From positions 3,281,586 to 3,345,585 of the forward strand of contig JARUPZ010000007.1 of the NCBI GenBank assembly GCA_031213475.1: a stretch of 64,000 bases of DNA. Direction: 5' to 3'. The position numbers and the translations under genes are program-made. Below, piece by piece: positions 34,801 through 45,712 of this stretch (its first letter is position 1; the number at the start of each line of letters is the position of its first letter). Under the pieces are notes generated by a model. That model did not search any database. It saw only the letters and a program-made list of their open reading frames with translations, and was not told the DNA's origin. The DNA comes from Nereocystis luetkeana (lineage: Eukaryota > Sar > Phaeophyceae > Laminariales > Laminariaceae).

Positions 34801-37800
34801 AAAAAACTGCAAACAACCTGGAAATGACGTGGAAATATTTTCGCCAGGGCTGTTCACGGGACGGGTCACACATCGCGCGCCAGGTCGGGTCAGGTCAGGT
34901 CAGGTCGGGTCGGGTCGGGTCGGGTCGGGTCGAGTAAAGGGCGACCCGACGCGATCCGTGAGAGTGTTAAAAACCTCCAGGCTCGACCTGACCCGAACCA
35001 ATCCGACCCATAGGAGTTCAACAAAAACCCTCGCCGTAGCCCCGTAGCGGGGGTCCAGGTCATATGACCCACCCGCGAAGAGCCCCAATTCTCGCGAAAA
35101 GAGTATTGAGTTAAATGGAAAGCGCGTAACAGATGGCGCGTGCAGCTATGACAGGACGTGCCTTGTAGCCCTCCTTGGCTGAAACCTGTCTGCCTGGCAA
35201 TTAACAGGGCACGCCTCATAGCAATCACAAGTAGCCACCATCGTGGGGGTCCTCCCGTCACATGTGTGTCTCAGACCAGGTACCATGTATGTTTACCATA
35301 TTTTTTCGTTTGTAGGACCAGGTACCATGCATTTTTACCATATTTTTTCGTTTGCAGGACCAGGTACCATGTATTTTTACCATATTTTTTCGTTTGTAGG
35401 ACATACCTTGAGCCAGTCGGATTGTTAATCGGGTTTCCGGCGTACATACATGCGGTACATATTTGTTCTCACTCAAATTTAGTTTTAGGGTGAGAGAGGT
35501 ATGGAGCTTCTCGCAAGACGACCATCCGCAAAAAACGGTGCCACCGCAACAATAATTTTTCGATGTCACAAAATCGTGTTTTTTTTGTTCTTCGTTTCCT
35601 GCATATACTGTAGCGTGCGTCAGCAGTGGCCGTCCACCACCGTCGCGGCGGCGGCGGCGGCGGAAACATTGGCGGCGACCCGTGAACGTTGAGAGCAAGA
35701 CTTGCATGCCTCTGGGCCGCACTGCACGCCGCCTCTGGGCCGCACTGCACGCCGCCCCGCAACCTAAAAAGTCTACCTCGTAGATAGCAACGTGTACCAG
35801 ACACTGCGTGTCAGAGCGTGGCCACGTAGAACCATGCGTGTGCCACAATGGTTGACGGTTTCCTACCTGCAGGCGTCCCTGGAAATAAAGCAGCACGCTG
35901 GTTGGGCCCGAGACAAAACAATCGGGTACAGAAATGGGCGGGTTTCCAAATACTCAGCAGTAGTTGAAGGTGATTTTTTAGCCGGGGGGGGGGGGGGGGG
36001 GAGTCACCTGTACCGAACAGACACCACCGCGCCGCAGATCTCGTTTCCGACGTCGAACTGCTCTCCAATGATCGCCAGCACCAGGTTCTCCCACGCACGG
36101 CTCGCCAGTCCTTTCTTGAGGCGCACCAGCAGCTGGCCGCCTCTCTGCCAAGGTAGACACGCAGACAGGCAGGCGCGTATTGCGGGGCGGGGGTCTTTCA
36201 GACTGGCCTGCAGTACCACCATACAAACCCACAGAAACCCGCAGTCCGCTTGCTACGTAGCACCCCTGGCACCAGGTACTATTTGCACCCAGACGGGACT
36301 ATCCCCCACCGATCGAAGACAGGGGTGACGTAAAGAGCTCTGAGTTCGCACAGAGGTGCGATTTTTCAGCGCTCGATTTTTTCAGAACGGGGAGGTTAAG
36401 GTCGCGAATACCGAACAACACTAACCCCTCTTAAAACCGCAATCCCGTTTTCGGGGGACAAACCGCTCAAATTTCAAGTACTTTGCCCCCAAAACGGGAC
36501 TGCAGCCCTCGAAGGGTTAAGGCGTTTTTCGGAAAATATCTGGTTGAGAGCACTCCGAAAACATCATTTTCGACGTTTCTTACGGGGGACCAAAGTAAAC
36601 AGGGCCTACGGTACGAACAAAAACCTCTATATTTCTCTATTTTTACTAACAATATTAGGTCCTATTAACTATGCCCCCCCCCTAAAAGCACCCTATGCTA
36701 CCGTTGTCGAGCGCTAAAAAACGATTGTACCCCCTGCCGTGGGAGCTCAACGCTCCTCACGGTAGTGCGGCGCAATCGACAAAACGCGGCGCAATAAATA
36801 ACCTCTGGTGGCGGGGGGTCGTCGCGGCGGGCGTTGGGCCGGCTGCTGCAAAAGCGGTGGTTGTCGACGGTACCGCTCTCACTCACCGCGTTGGAGGCGT
36901 CTTCCCACGTCGGCTTGATCCCGTCACGAAACAGATGGACGTCCGTGGCATTCGGCACCTGACCCGACGAAGGAAGCAAGCATTGGCAAAACCACGTACT
37001 GGTACCAGGTAAAACAGTGAAACATACAGGCTTCATGGCTAACTTAGTGGCAGAAAAGGTTGGCAAACGGTATGAGCAAACAGCTTCAAGGCTACCTATG
37101 AACAGCCGCAACAATAGTAAGCACACCAAAGGATCGGTAACAGTAACACACACACATTCAAGGTTTCCTATCGGCAGGAGGGGGGGGGGGGGGGGTGGCA
37201 TACTCATTTGTTGCTTGCCTCAATCATTTGACCATTGACCACGCGCTTCTTTCGAGACAGAGCGCCGTTCCTACTCCTACAACAGATACCTCCAACATGG
37301 GCGCTCAATACGTTGCTTCCATATATTGTGCAAATGAACAGTTTGCTGACCATACACCCTACCTGTTTCGCCGCCTGTGCCCACCATCTATCTCCTAGGA
37401 GGAGCGGGGGGGTGTACTCGATATCACTCAAGAAGGCGTCACCCGCCTCCCGCCTTATTCAGGGAATGTCAACACCTCAATAGGGCAGTTACCGCCTTGT
37501 AAGCGCATAAAAGGCTGTATTTTTCATTATCCGACACCTTCTGCTCGTCGGCTCCTCCTCGGTCATCCCTTGTGTTACGCTCCTCGCCGCCGCCCTCATT
37601 TTGTCCCGGCCCGCCTTATTCAGTGATATCGAGTACGCCCCCCCCGGCCCGGCATTGTAGGAATGCGAGGGTGTATGATCATACGACTACGGCCATGCAT
37701 TATATCGAGTACATCCCTCCCCTCGCCCCCCTCCCTCCTCCCTTATGCGACTCGCTCAACACCTCACGGCGCTTCGCGCTTGGTGCAAGCAATGCCTGCC

Positions 37801-40008
37801 TGTTAGGTGAAAACCCGACGCGATCCGTCCCGGCATTGCAAGGATGCGAGGGTCTATGGTCATATGACTACGGCCATATCATGATATCGAGTACCTCTCC
37901 CCCCCCTCCCTTCCGGTGCTCCGTCTCGAAAGGGATGGCGTGGTCAATGGTCAAATCACTATGGCAAGCAACAAATGAGTGTGTGCCCCCCCCCCCCTCC
38001 CTTCCCCCTTCCTGCCCATAAAATTCCTAGAATGTGTTCAATTTACTGTTCCGGAGGGAGAAGGGCGGGGCGGGGGGGATCCCAATATATCAGGCTTGTA
38101 CAGGACACGCACTGTCAAGGAGTGTGTCACGGCGAGCGCCCCCCCCCCCCCCCGCCCCCCAACGCCCGTCCTCCCTCTTCCGGGCGGGTGGGATTATTGT
38201 CCCGACCGGTAAACGCCCGTTTTAGACGAATGTCGGCCTACTCAGTCGCGCACTGTGTGAGATTGTATGACAGACTGGACAGGGCTGCGAAAACACTCGA
38301 TCTCAAGCACAGCACGCTCGCCATCTCTGTCCAATGCGGAACTCCGTCGTCTCCGGCATAAGCTCGCATGCGGAAAAAACAAGCAAGCAAACGAATCAAC
38401 AACGCACGCAAGCTACATAGCACGAACATAAAAAGCGATCAAACGAACAAACAAAAACAAGACAAGCAAGCAAACAAACAGACAAAACAAGAAAACGCAA
38501 AAAAACAAGCAAGCAAACAAGCAAGCAAACAAGCAAAATAACGACCGACCAACCGACCACACAGACAAACCCAACCCCCAACATACCAACACAAACAAAA
38601 ACAAAAATACAACAAACCACCTGGTCAGCCCGAAGAATGTGGTTGTAGATGCGCCAGAAGTGCTCCACCGTCTGGAAGCTCTCCACCACCTTGATACCAC
38701 TCTCATACGCCTCGCTGGGATCCCTGCTCTCCTTTTGCGCGCCCTTGCGATAGTACCAGAAGCAGTACCGATTCTGACCGGCCACAATACGCATACGCAC
38801 GCAGGGGACAGGGGTCGCGATGGCAGCAGGCACATTCGGCGAAAAGCGCGCGGCTGAGTGAGGCTTGCCGGTACCCATGTGACCACGGACCGCGTTGTGG
38901 CGGCAACAATAACAAACATGATGTTATAGAAATACATACCAGGTATATTTTTTCCCATTCGGGCGTTGGCCGACGGGAGAAAAGCGCCAACCCCTCCTCC
39001 TCCCATCCCCCGCCCCCGTCCGTGCCATCTGAACATCCACAAAAACCCAAGACTCGCGTGAAGCCACTGTTACGAACGGGACACCCCCGGTTCACACCAG
39101 TCCATCGAGGGGACGTAGGGCGGCGGCCCCTCCCGTCCGACGGACGCCAAGGAAAGTATTGACCCAAACAACAACACCAACAAAACAGCCGCGCACGATC
39201 GTGCATACACCAACACTGACATCTGCACCAAACAGCAATACAGCCAACCCAAAAACCTCACCAACAGAACCAAACCGCTTCGGCGCCAATACCCCCAAAT
39301 CATTACAACCATCACCACCACCACTACCCACCACAACAAGCCGTCGTGGCCAACCCCGGGGAATGAAGACATTCCTCCCCCATTTGAGATGAGGCGTTTT
39401 CCTGCTTGGGCCCTCCCGCGGTTGCAGAGGGGTCTAACTGAGGGTCTTACGCGAAAGGGCTATCCTGTGATTACCCGCACAAGAGGTGATACCTGTGGCA
39501 TACCTGGTCCAGTAGTGCGCCTTTATTTCGCGGCGACGCTCACCAAGTATGAGTTTCTCGTATGTACGTATGCCGGTTTCAGTGCCTGACTCACGAAACC
39601 ACAGCGTGGATCCACGGCCAGAGCCACCACGGCCATCAACACAAACACCATCAACACAGCATATTGCAGCAACCATCTAATACCACCATCACAACCACCA
39701 CCACAACCACCACCACTACGGCCACCACTACCTCCACCATCACCACCACCACCACCACCACCACCACCACCATCACCACAGCCCCCACCACCACCACCAC
39801 CACGACCGCCATGCCAAGCAAAAGGGCCTGCGTAAATCAGGCCAGCACAAACCTGTATGAGGGTCTGGTGCTCCCCCGTGGTGTCCTCTGGTTCGTTGTA
39901 GAGAGACTCGAAAGCAGGACCGCTTGTATCGTTACCGCCACCGCCGTCGACGGGAGAAACAACAGAGCCGTTGTTGTTCGAGTGTAACGGGTCTACAGAC
40001 GAGTGCAT
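28891..40008 (-). CDS. Class II eIF4E (4EHP/eIF4E2-like) cap-binding protein with Arg/Gly-rich tail
   Basis: Eight exons: 40008-39853, 38773-38621, 36958-36887, 36144-36008, 33878-33773, 32225-32046, 30926-30660 and 29124-28891 (stop TGA), about 434 residues. The core (about 53-208) shows NRYCFWYYRKG, FQTVEHFWRIYNHI (eIF4G/4E-BP-binding FW), VHLFRDGIKPTWED, LKKGLASRAWENLVLAIIG and NEICGAVVSV then SEDVISVWNKSAS. The second cap-stacking position is Tyr (AYESG, about 75) and the other is Trp (PTWED, about 121), as in 4EHP. The family binds the mRNA cap and usually represses translation. After LKIPPF the reading continues in phase into three exons rich in Gly, Arg, Asp and Pro (about 226 residues: DREKDLEKWGK, RDRERDANFRDRE). 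This tail is not usual for 4EHP. Just before the stop there is a perfect GTGAGT (28894), so a further exon is possible. Confidence 0.88.
29780..29822 (-). pseudogene. Exon-like duplicate of the end of eIF4E exon 7
   Basis: On the minus strand it reads SLGDREKGLEKEGK followed by AAG and GTTATT. The end of exon 30926-30660 reads RGDREKDLEKWGK followed by AAG and GTTAGT. The similarity continues through the donor, so an exon end was duplicated into the next intron. No acceptor in the right phase is found upstream (stops lie in the needed frame), so it is taken as an unused relic. Confidence 0.55.
29899..30127 (-). mobile_element. MITE family A, copy 5 (outer, split by another copy)
   Basis: The left part 29899-29943 (TTTACGGGGGG..TAAATAGGACC) and right part 30060-30127 (TAAAAATAGCG..GGCCCCCCGTAA) together make one reverse-oriented copy. 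A second, forward copy (29944-30059) sits in its middle. It lies in the eIF4E intron between exons 30926-30660 and 29124-28891. Confidence 0.85.
29944..30059 (+). mobile_element. MITE family A, copy 6 (inner, carries a TACCTGGTA insertion)
   Basis: Full forward copy nested in copy 5. Its core reads AAAACCTACCTGGTATATA where sister copies (for example 12374-12483 and 60344-60452) read AAAACCTATATAT. The difference is exactly 7 bp, equal to CCTGG plus a second TA, at 29992-30000. The rest aligns without gaps. Confidence 0.9.
30280..30560 (-). repeat. Dispersed repeat family C, copy 2
   Basis: Reverse-oriented relative of 31320-31605. It contains ATCTAGATGAAGTGG-type words on the minus strand, CATGTCGCCGGGTGG and many AGATC/GATCT words. 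It lies in the same eIF4E intron as the nested MITEs. Boundaries are approximate. Confidence 0.4.
31320..31605 (+). repeat. Dispersed repeat family C, copy 3
   Basis: Contains CCAACCCAGGACGCATGTCC, GGCTCCCACCC, GAGCTAGATCATACA, CAGATCAGGAATAGAT and CTGCCCTGATAGATCTAG in the same order as copies at 10075 and 42890. It is non-coding, in the eIF4E intron between exons 32225-32046 and 30926-30660. Confidence 0.5.
31803..31900. mobile_element. piggyBac-like MITE (TTAA ends), copy 1
   Basis: An inverted-repeat element of about 98 bp bounded by TTAACCC and GGGGTTAA. Inner arms are AGTCTCGTTTTGGGGGCAA and TTTGTCCCCAAATCGAGACT. The TTAA target and CCC/GGG ends are the signature of piggyBac-type transposons. 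Related copies are at 33182-33275 and 36422-36521. All three sit in introns of the eIF4E gene. Confidence 0.7.
32375..32445 (+). repeat. Dispersed repeat family D, copy 2 (short)
   Basis: Carries GTGCGAGGGTCTGTGGTCAT, ACGACTACGGCCCTGC and ATGATATCGAGTACC, matching the core of 15515-15690 and 37640-37905. It lies in the eIF4E intron between exons 33878-33773 and 32225-32046. Confidence 0.6.
32636..32746 (-). mobile_element. MITE family A, copy 7
   Basis: Reverse-oriented, TTTTACGGGGGACCATAGTT to GGTCCCCCGTGATA. It lies in the eIF4E intron between exons 33878-33773 and 32225-32046. Two TACCAGGTA motifs follow closely (32781, 32814). Confidence 0.85.
33182..33275. mobile_element. piggyBac-like MITE, copy 2 (ends decayed)
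   Basis: Inner arms CTCCCGTTTTCGGGGGCAAA and TTTGTCCCCAAAACGAGACT match copies 1 and 3. The outer TTAACCC ends are no longer clear. It is in the same eIF4E intron as the MITEs at 32636 and 33331. Confidence 0.6.
33331..33440 (-). mobile_element. MITE family A, copy 8
   Basis: Reverse-oriented full copy with TTACGGGGGACCATAGTT and GGTCCCCCGTAA ends and TA flanks, in the eIF4E intron. The core is more diverged (AAGGGTTTCGTGTCTACCG) than other reverse copies. Confidence 0.85.
34880..34935. repeat. GGGTC/AGGTC pentamer tract
   Basis: About ten units of GGTCA or GGTCG in a row in an eIF4E intron. Similar GGGTY tracts lie at 40068-40180 and 42327-42362. Repeated GGG groups on one strand would allow G-quadruplex formation. 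Confidence 0.75.
35274..35405. repeat. Three tandem copies of a 43-bp unit
   Basis: The unit GACCAGGTACCATGTATTTT, then TACCATATTTTTTCGTTTGT and AG, is repeated three times with few differences. It lies in the eIF4E intron between exons 36144-36008 and 33878-33773. Each unit contains ACCAGGTACC, close to the TACCWGGTA motif but lacking its first T. Confidence 0.8.
36422..36521. mobile_element. piggyBac-like MITE, copy 3
   Basis: About 100 bp, from CTAACCCCTCTTAAAACCG to CCCTCGAAGGGTTAA, with inner arms AATCCCGTTTTCGGGGGACA and TTTGCCCCCAAAACGGGACT. The right end keeps GGGTTAA. It lies in the eIF4E intron between exons 36958-36887 and 36144-36008, 57 bp from a family A MITE. Confidence 0.65.
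36579..36686 (+). mobile_element. MITE family A, copy 9
   Basis: Forward-oriented copy, TTACGGGGGACCAAAGT at the left. The right end has become a run of C (ATGCCCCCCCCCTAA), so it is partly decayed. It is in the eIF4E intron, about 200 bp from exon 36958-36887. Confidence 0.75.
37640..37905 (+). repeat. Dispersed repeat family D, copies 3 and 4 in tandem
   Basis: Two copies of the GGCATTG..GATGCGAGGGTSTATG..ACGGCCAT..ATATCGAGTAC block, at 37645-37712 and 37831-37900. The second keeps the longer upstream part (CTTGGTGCAAGCAATGCC) also seen at 15515-15690. It lies in the eIF4E intron between exons 38773-38621 and 36958-36887. Confidence 0.65.
38400..38600. repeat. AAGC/CAAA low-complexity tract
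   Basis: A-rich tract of CAAGCAAGCAAACAAACAGA type immediately beside the donor of eIF4E exon 38773-38621. On the transcribed (minus) strand it is a long T/G-rich stretch. No coding function. Confidence 0.75.
39665..39815. repeat. (ACC)n microsatellite
   Basis: About 45 ACC-type triplets with ATC, ACG and TCC interruptions in the first intron of the eIF4E gene, ending about 40 bp from the donor of exon 1. The long Thr-repeat or Gly-repeat frames across it are by-products. Confidence 0.85.
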
Positions 40009-40067
40009 ATGACCCTCGTCGGATCTAAGGTCACCAGCGGAAGGCACAGTATAAACGCGGAAGGTGG

Positions 40068-40180
40068 GTTGGGTTGGGTCGGGTCGGGTCGGGTCGGGTC
40101 GGATTGGGTTAGGATGGGCTGAGCTGGGTTGGGGTGGGCTGGGCTGCGCTAGGTCGGGTTGGGTTGGGTCGGGCTACGGC
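40068..40180. repeat. GGGTY pentamer tract upstream of the eIF4E start codon
   Basis: Around twenty GGGTT, GGGTC and GGGCT pentamers, starting about 60 bp upstream of the proposed ATG (40008). On the minus (sense) strand it is a C-rich AACCC/GACCC tract. It may overlap the 5' UTR or core promoter. Confidence 0.75.
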
Positions 40181-42889
40181 GGGCTACGTGAAGTGGTGGG
40201 TTGAGGCGGGGTGGGTTGGATTCATATCAGCGAAATATACAGAGGCGAAAACTATTTAGTAAAACACGGTTGGGAACACCACATGAACACCACCCACGCG
40301 GCGCCGCACGCCTCCAGCATTTCCCCGCTGAGTGGGGGCTAGACGTGTGGTCAAGCGCCCATAAACCACAAAACCGTCGATTGTGCGGGGCTTTCGCGGG
40401 GAAGGGAGCGGGCGAGAGGTGGGGTTCACACCGGATGGGAACCAAGGGTCTTGTGGGCAGGGAACTCGAGCGGTCTTCTTGGCATATTGCCGGGACTTTG
40501 GACACAGCATGAATTACTGCTGAGGTGCCAGGCACACGGTTCCAAAACATGGCACCTATACTTACTACGTAGCTGGTATGAGATAGCCCCTCTGGTACGA
40601 ATACAGCAAAAACATGACGTCACGCCATATAACTTACAAGCATCATGCGGGTCGAGGAAGGCGATACTCTAAAAGGCAGTTTCATAGGCAATTGACACTA
40701 AAAATATCACCACCGCCTCATATGTACCTCATCGATCCAACCATGGAGAAAGTGCCTCACGAAAAAACGAAACAACACAGGTCCGCCGCAACTCGTGTGA
40801 AAACATGTACCGTACAATACAAAGCTGTTACAGCAGAGGCTCCAGAAGGTGTGGGGTATTTCGTCTTGGAAACGTCGCGATGCGATAGGGGGCAGGAGAC
40901 TACGACAGCATCTGTTATCAGGTATCAGTTAATAGTATTAAAAAGACGGGGGAACACAGTAATCAGAACAAAAAATTGCGTGTAACCACAGGAGGATATA
41001 CTCTACGATGCAGCACTAGAATCGATGCATGAGCCACTACCAACTGCTGTAAGCTACTATACTACTGTCGTGGGCCTACGACTGGCTATAGAGTTGTTGT
41101 ACTGTAGAAGCGCATCGAGTATAATACGCGTGTGTAAGAGGGGCTAAGTAAGAGGGTTGGAGGTTGGTTGGGTTGGTGGGGACGCGTTGTAATTAATTAT
41201 TTTCACAAATGAGGGACGCAACATGGTATTTGGGTTCGTCATGGGTTCTGAAGACTATACCTCCCCGTAATAACATGACGATTCAAACTCGTAGCTGTCA
41301 TACGTACCAGTATGTGTTAGGGTTGGTTATGAAGGCTTTATAAAAAGTAGTCAAGTGATATTAGGGCTGGTCTGGGTTGGTTGTATTTTTTTGGTGAGAG
41401 CCCTGTTGCGTTACTTCTGTTTTTATTTACCAGGTATGTTCCTGGCCGCCCGTCCGCCCGTCCGTCCGTGTTTATGTTTCAAGCAAAAAGGAACAAGGGA
41501 TGGACGAGAGGAACGAGAAAGGAGAAGAGCGAAAAGTGACGCAACCAATCGAGTCGACCGCTAAAACACAGAGAAAAAAGACAAAGACGATCACGATCTC
41601 AAATCTCGAATCACACACACCACAACGGCATCGGAGCTCTACAAAAACCGATTGCCAGTGTCAGGATACAAAAAAAGTGCAACTCCGGACAGCAGCAGCA
41701 AATAACTTAACGTTCGCTATGGCTGCTGCTGCTGCTGCTGATGTTGCTGCAATACCGAGGCAATAGCATTGTTCTTGTTGTACTGCTGCTGCTGGGGTGC
41801 TACAATGCAATCAACAGAGGTATTGCTGTTGTTGTAGACTCTACATATCGCTGTTAGTAATGTCGGTGCGCACAAGTAGCTGGCGGCTGCCGCGTTTTTG
41901 CGTTAAAAACTGAAGCATCCACCATGGGGGTCAATCCTACAATATCTCCTCCGATCCTCAACCCATCAAAGGGTCTCATCGTATCTGAATACGAGCACAA
42001 AAATGGGAGTCTCTAACATTGACGTCGCCAAAAAAAAGCAAGACACTTTCGACTTGCCCGCACCGTTCGCCGAACGCGACCCCGAAACGCTCCGTATACA
42101 GTTGTGGTTCCTATATAGTGCCGGAATGTATGCGTCAGCCAACAATACCGGCACTATAGCGCCAACCGGCACTATTCCCTCCGCACACCAGCCACACTGG
42201 TTAATTCCATTTGTGGCAAGTGATTTTACCGGCAGTATAGCGGGCAGGCAAGAACTATTAATAAACCGTCACTATGGAGGGACCACTACTGTAATCAAGC
42301 CAAACAAAAGACAGGCAAAAGTGCATGGGTTGGATTGGGTTGGGTTGGGTTGAGTTGGGTCGGTTCACACCTAGCACCAACGCACACAAGTTGACGACAT
42401 ATGCAAATATCATGCCATACGCGAGTTTCTTTCAATAGCGACAGCTATGATACGTATCATACGATACTTTCCGTTTTTCAATATTGTTTTACCCCCCGCC
42501 CTCCGCACAGAAGAAGTGGCAGCAGCATTCGTACACGCACCGTATGTTTTTGTGCGCTGCTGTAGAACAAACAGACTATACATCCACGTGAAGCTGCAAG
42601 TGACACTTTCAGAGTCCAGAGGCGTGTATGCCAAATACAGAGAGGCAGGTCCGCGTCAATACTATAGTAGTCCAACACACAATACCTGAGTGCACATATA
42701 CAACACCTGCGAGTACTTTGACGTTCCAAGTACCACTCTGCGGGTCTAACAACCTGCTGGCTGCTGGCATTACAGCAGTAACAGCAACAGACTCTATTCC
42801 GACTGACACTTTTGCGAGCCTGGTGAAGCAAGCACCAAAACACTACTCGTACAAGGCGCCCTTTCAACGGTCTAGATACTACAAATAGT

Positions 42890-43250
42890 GCACAAATCAG
42901 GCAGATCGCGATCTATCTACTGTACCTGCAACAGGTTGTCTAGATCCTAAGCTGCCGCCGTCAGATGCTGTGCACGATCTGTAAACAGCAGTACAGGTCC
43001 AAGACGGGAAACCTGTGTTCGACAGTAAATCACGCAGATTTTACGGCTTCCACCCGGCAACAAGAGCTACGAGTATTGCCTACTACCACGTACTGCCGCA
43101 GATCAATACAGATCAGAAATATATCTGCCCTGAAGGATCTAGATCATCAAGTCGGAACCCATGATCTGTCATCATACAGATCAGGAATATACCTGGCCTG
43201 AAAGATCTAGATCATCAAGTCGGAACCGATGACCTGTCCGATGTGTGAAA
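42890..43250 (+). repeat. Dispersed repeat family C, copy 4 with internal duplication
   Basis: Contains GGCTTCCACCCGG and two tandem copies of ACAGATCAGRAATATA, then CTGAARGATCTAGATCATCA and AGTCGGAACC (about 43105-43160 and 43180-43225). Otherwise it resembles copies at 10075 and 31320. Confidence 0.5.
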
Positions 43251-44559
43251 TGGTGGGGGTAAATAAATAGTCCATGTCAGGTATCACTCTGGACGGAAAT
43301 ATAAGGATCGTTTAGAAATCAGTAAGAACACCAATAGTCCTTATAATTCCGACCAAAGCGGTACCCCCTCTAGTATATCACACCCCACAGCAGCATGTAC
43401 CACCCGGGTGGCCGATATTCTGAAAAGAGAAAGCACCACCCGAGTTAGCACCCGGGGCACGGTGTACACCACACCCCCTGAGGAAATGCATCATACCAGG
43501 GTAAACAGTGTGACGCCCCCAAGTCTTCCCCACTCTACGCCTTCCTTGAATTATGTTTAGTGTCTCTACCAACATCTCATTGCATGACGCTTGAAACGTA
43601 TTTGCCTGTTTTCCTGCTTGTTCGTGCGCTCATCATGCCTTTTTCGCCACTTATCGCTTACCGGTACATGCTGCAACTCAACAGCCCGGGCTGCTTCGTA
43701 TGATCTGGATGGCTGTTATGCTCGTTGCTGTAATCGTTAATTTCTCCCTCCATCCCCCTCCCCAGCCGTCGTAGTCCCAAAGGCAGAGCTGTGAGTTGGA
43801 TTACTTCTACAGTAAAAGCCGACAGCTAGGTATTGGTTGGCTAGGTACTACCAGGTGTAGTGTTAGAGCAGCGGTGCCAACCAACCGACCAGTTGGGTGT
43901 GCATGTGTACGGAAGGCTTCCTTGCTACGGGGTGGGCATTAATTTCCCCGTGAGATCACTCGCTCAGAGAGGGAGGGAGAGCTGAGAGGTCTGCCGCAAC
44001 ACATGGCGCATCAGACCCCTCGCCATCGACACGGTGCTTCGCGAGGCAGCTACTGCTGTAGCAAGCAGACGGAAAGTACAGCCAACGCGTAGCCCTACCC
44101 TGAGGGTGTATTGGTACTGTAATTCAACAGGGGTACCATATTGATTAAATGGTAAATAAATCCCTATCCCCCTGGCATGAATGCCATCCATCCGTGGTCC
44201 ATGGGCACACTTACCGGTACAACTCCGCCCGTCTTTTCGCGGTTGCAGCCCGCATTTTTCATGTACGAGGTATGCATAATATGTTGTACCAGGTAGATGA
44301 TAGAGTGACAAAATCCGCGCTCTGTTACTGCGCGCTGCGACTGCTGCCGCTGCTACTTCTTCTGCTGATATTGCTGCTGTTCCTGTTGCTGCCGCCTCTA
44401 TTGCTGTTGTTTCTCTTGTTTTGCAAACTTCGACTACAAGCAGTACGATCGAGTACAGTATATACAAGTACAGCAGTTAGAGGTCGGTATCAGTTTTGAA
44501 AACGCTCTGATATGATATACCAGGTATGAAATATTTGTAAAAAAAACGTGATATAATCA

Positions 44560-44592
44560 TATCATGTATTATATCATATCATATCATATGAC
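44560..44592. repeat. ATATC satellite
   Basis: Five to six ATATC pentamers. A larger relative at 45585-45712 mixes GATAT, ATATC and TCACA words in both orientations and is partly palindromic. Spacer DNA. Confidence 0.7.
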
Positions 44593-45584
44593 AGAAAACC
44601 CTCCCAGGGGCCCGAGAATCTCCCGAGATCCACCTTCTCCGAAGATCGGCATTCTTCTAAATACCTGGTACCTGGTAATAAATAAGCCGACATGGCTCTA
44701 CCAGACAGCAGTAGCTATAGGCTACCAGGTATCTAGCTCGCACACAATGAGAGAGCCATACATGGCTTGTCTGCCGTAATCTACAGCAGTCGTACACCTG
44801 CCGTATCACCATCGCTCTTTACCACCACCCATCACCACCAGCAGCGATCGCCAATGTCTTCCGCGCGGCGGGGGAGTTCCCGTTGATTTCACGGTGAAGA
44901 TTAATGGTGTCGTCAGTGTTATTATGACAGCGTTCATGCTATACTCTATTTCGAGGACAACAAAAGCGGTTGAAATTGTTGCGAGCATTTTTGACTGGTG
45001 ATTGCACACAGTTGCTGTGCATGCCTTGGGCCCGAGGTATTTGTGATTGTTGCGTGCGGAATACTTTATAGCAGTGTGCGCCTTGTTTATTACGTAGAAG
45101 CGAAACATATTATTTATGCTGTACCAGGTACTACGTGCTGGTACATATACCGTACACACCTGGTTGATGGTATTATAATAATAGCCCACTGCTGTACCCA
45201 TGGTATAGTACGAGTAGGTGGAGGCGAGTAGAGCCTGGTAGAAGAGCACCTCAAACACTATATCTCTACCAACTTAAATATTTGTCAAGGTTTTCACCAA
45301 CTCGGCATCATGCGATGAACACATTATTGTTGCCTGCGACTTTACTGCTAGCTCTTCTCGCTGGCTGTGTGCATCATCACCCACCGTTCGTCCCAGCGTG
45401 TGCTCGCGAACGCTAGACGAGTATTACTATATAATACGGTTTGCCCCACGGACGCTGGATACTATGTCTGAGTGTTTGACTATTGGAATATGTGCTGATA
45501 CGAGCAGTGCGAGAGCAGTACACCCCAACCCAAGAACGTCCTTGGCTTCTGGCCGCTAAAAAAGCAGGAATGGTGACGTTTACA

Positions 45585-45712
45585 CCATATCACATCACAT
45601 AATATGATATGATATGATATATCATACTGGTATCACGGGGTTTTTTTGTGATATTGATACGCTTATATCATATCACATATCGTATCATATATCACAATTT
45701 GTGATATGATAC
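45585..45712. repeat. ATATC/GATAT palindromic satellite
   Basis: Runs of TATGATATGATATGATAT followed by TATCATATCACATATCG, self-complementary over much of the length. It lies in the eIF4E/CaM-kinase spacer. Confidence 0.7.

Noticed and set aside
39562-39987. Thr/Gly repeat frames across the ACC tract as protein
   Set aside because: Microsatellite in the first eIF4E intron. Only the non-repetitive end (40008-39853, minus strand) is coding.
40068-40180. Telomeric repeat
   Set aside because: GGGTY pentamers are irregular and not TTAGGG-type; the tract is internal and short.
41222-41275. Further MITE family A copy (CCTCCCCGTAATA)
   Set aside because: Only the last dozen bases resemble a family end; there is no left arm.
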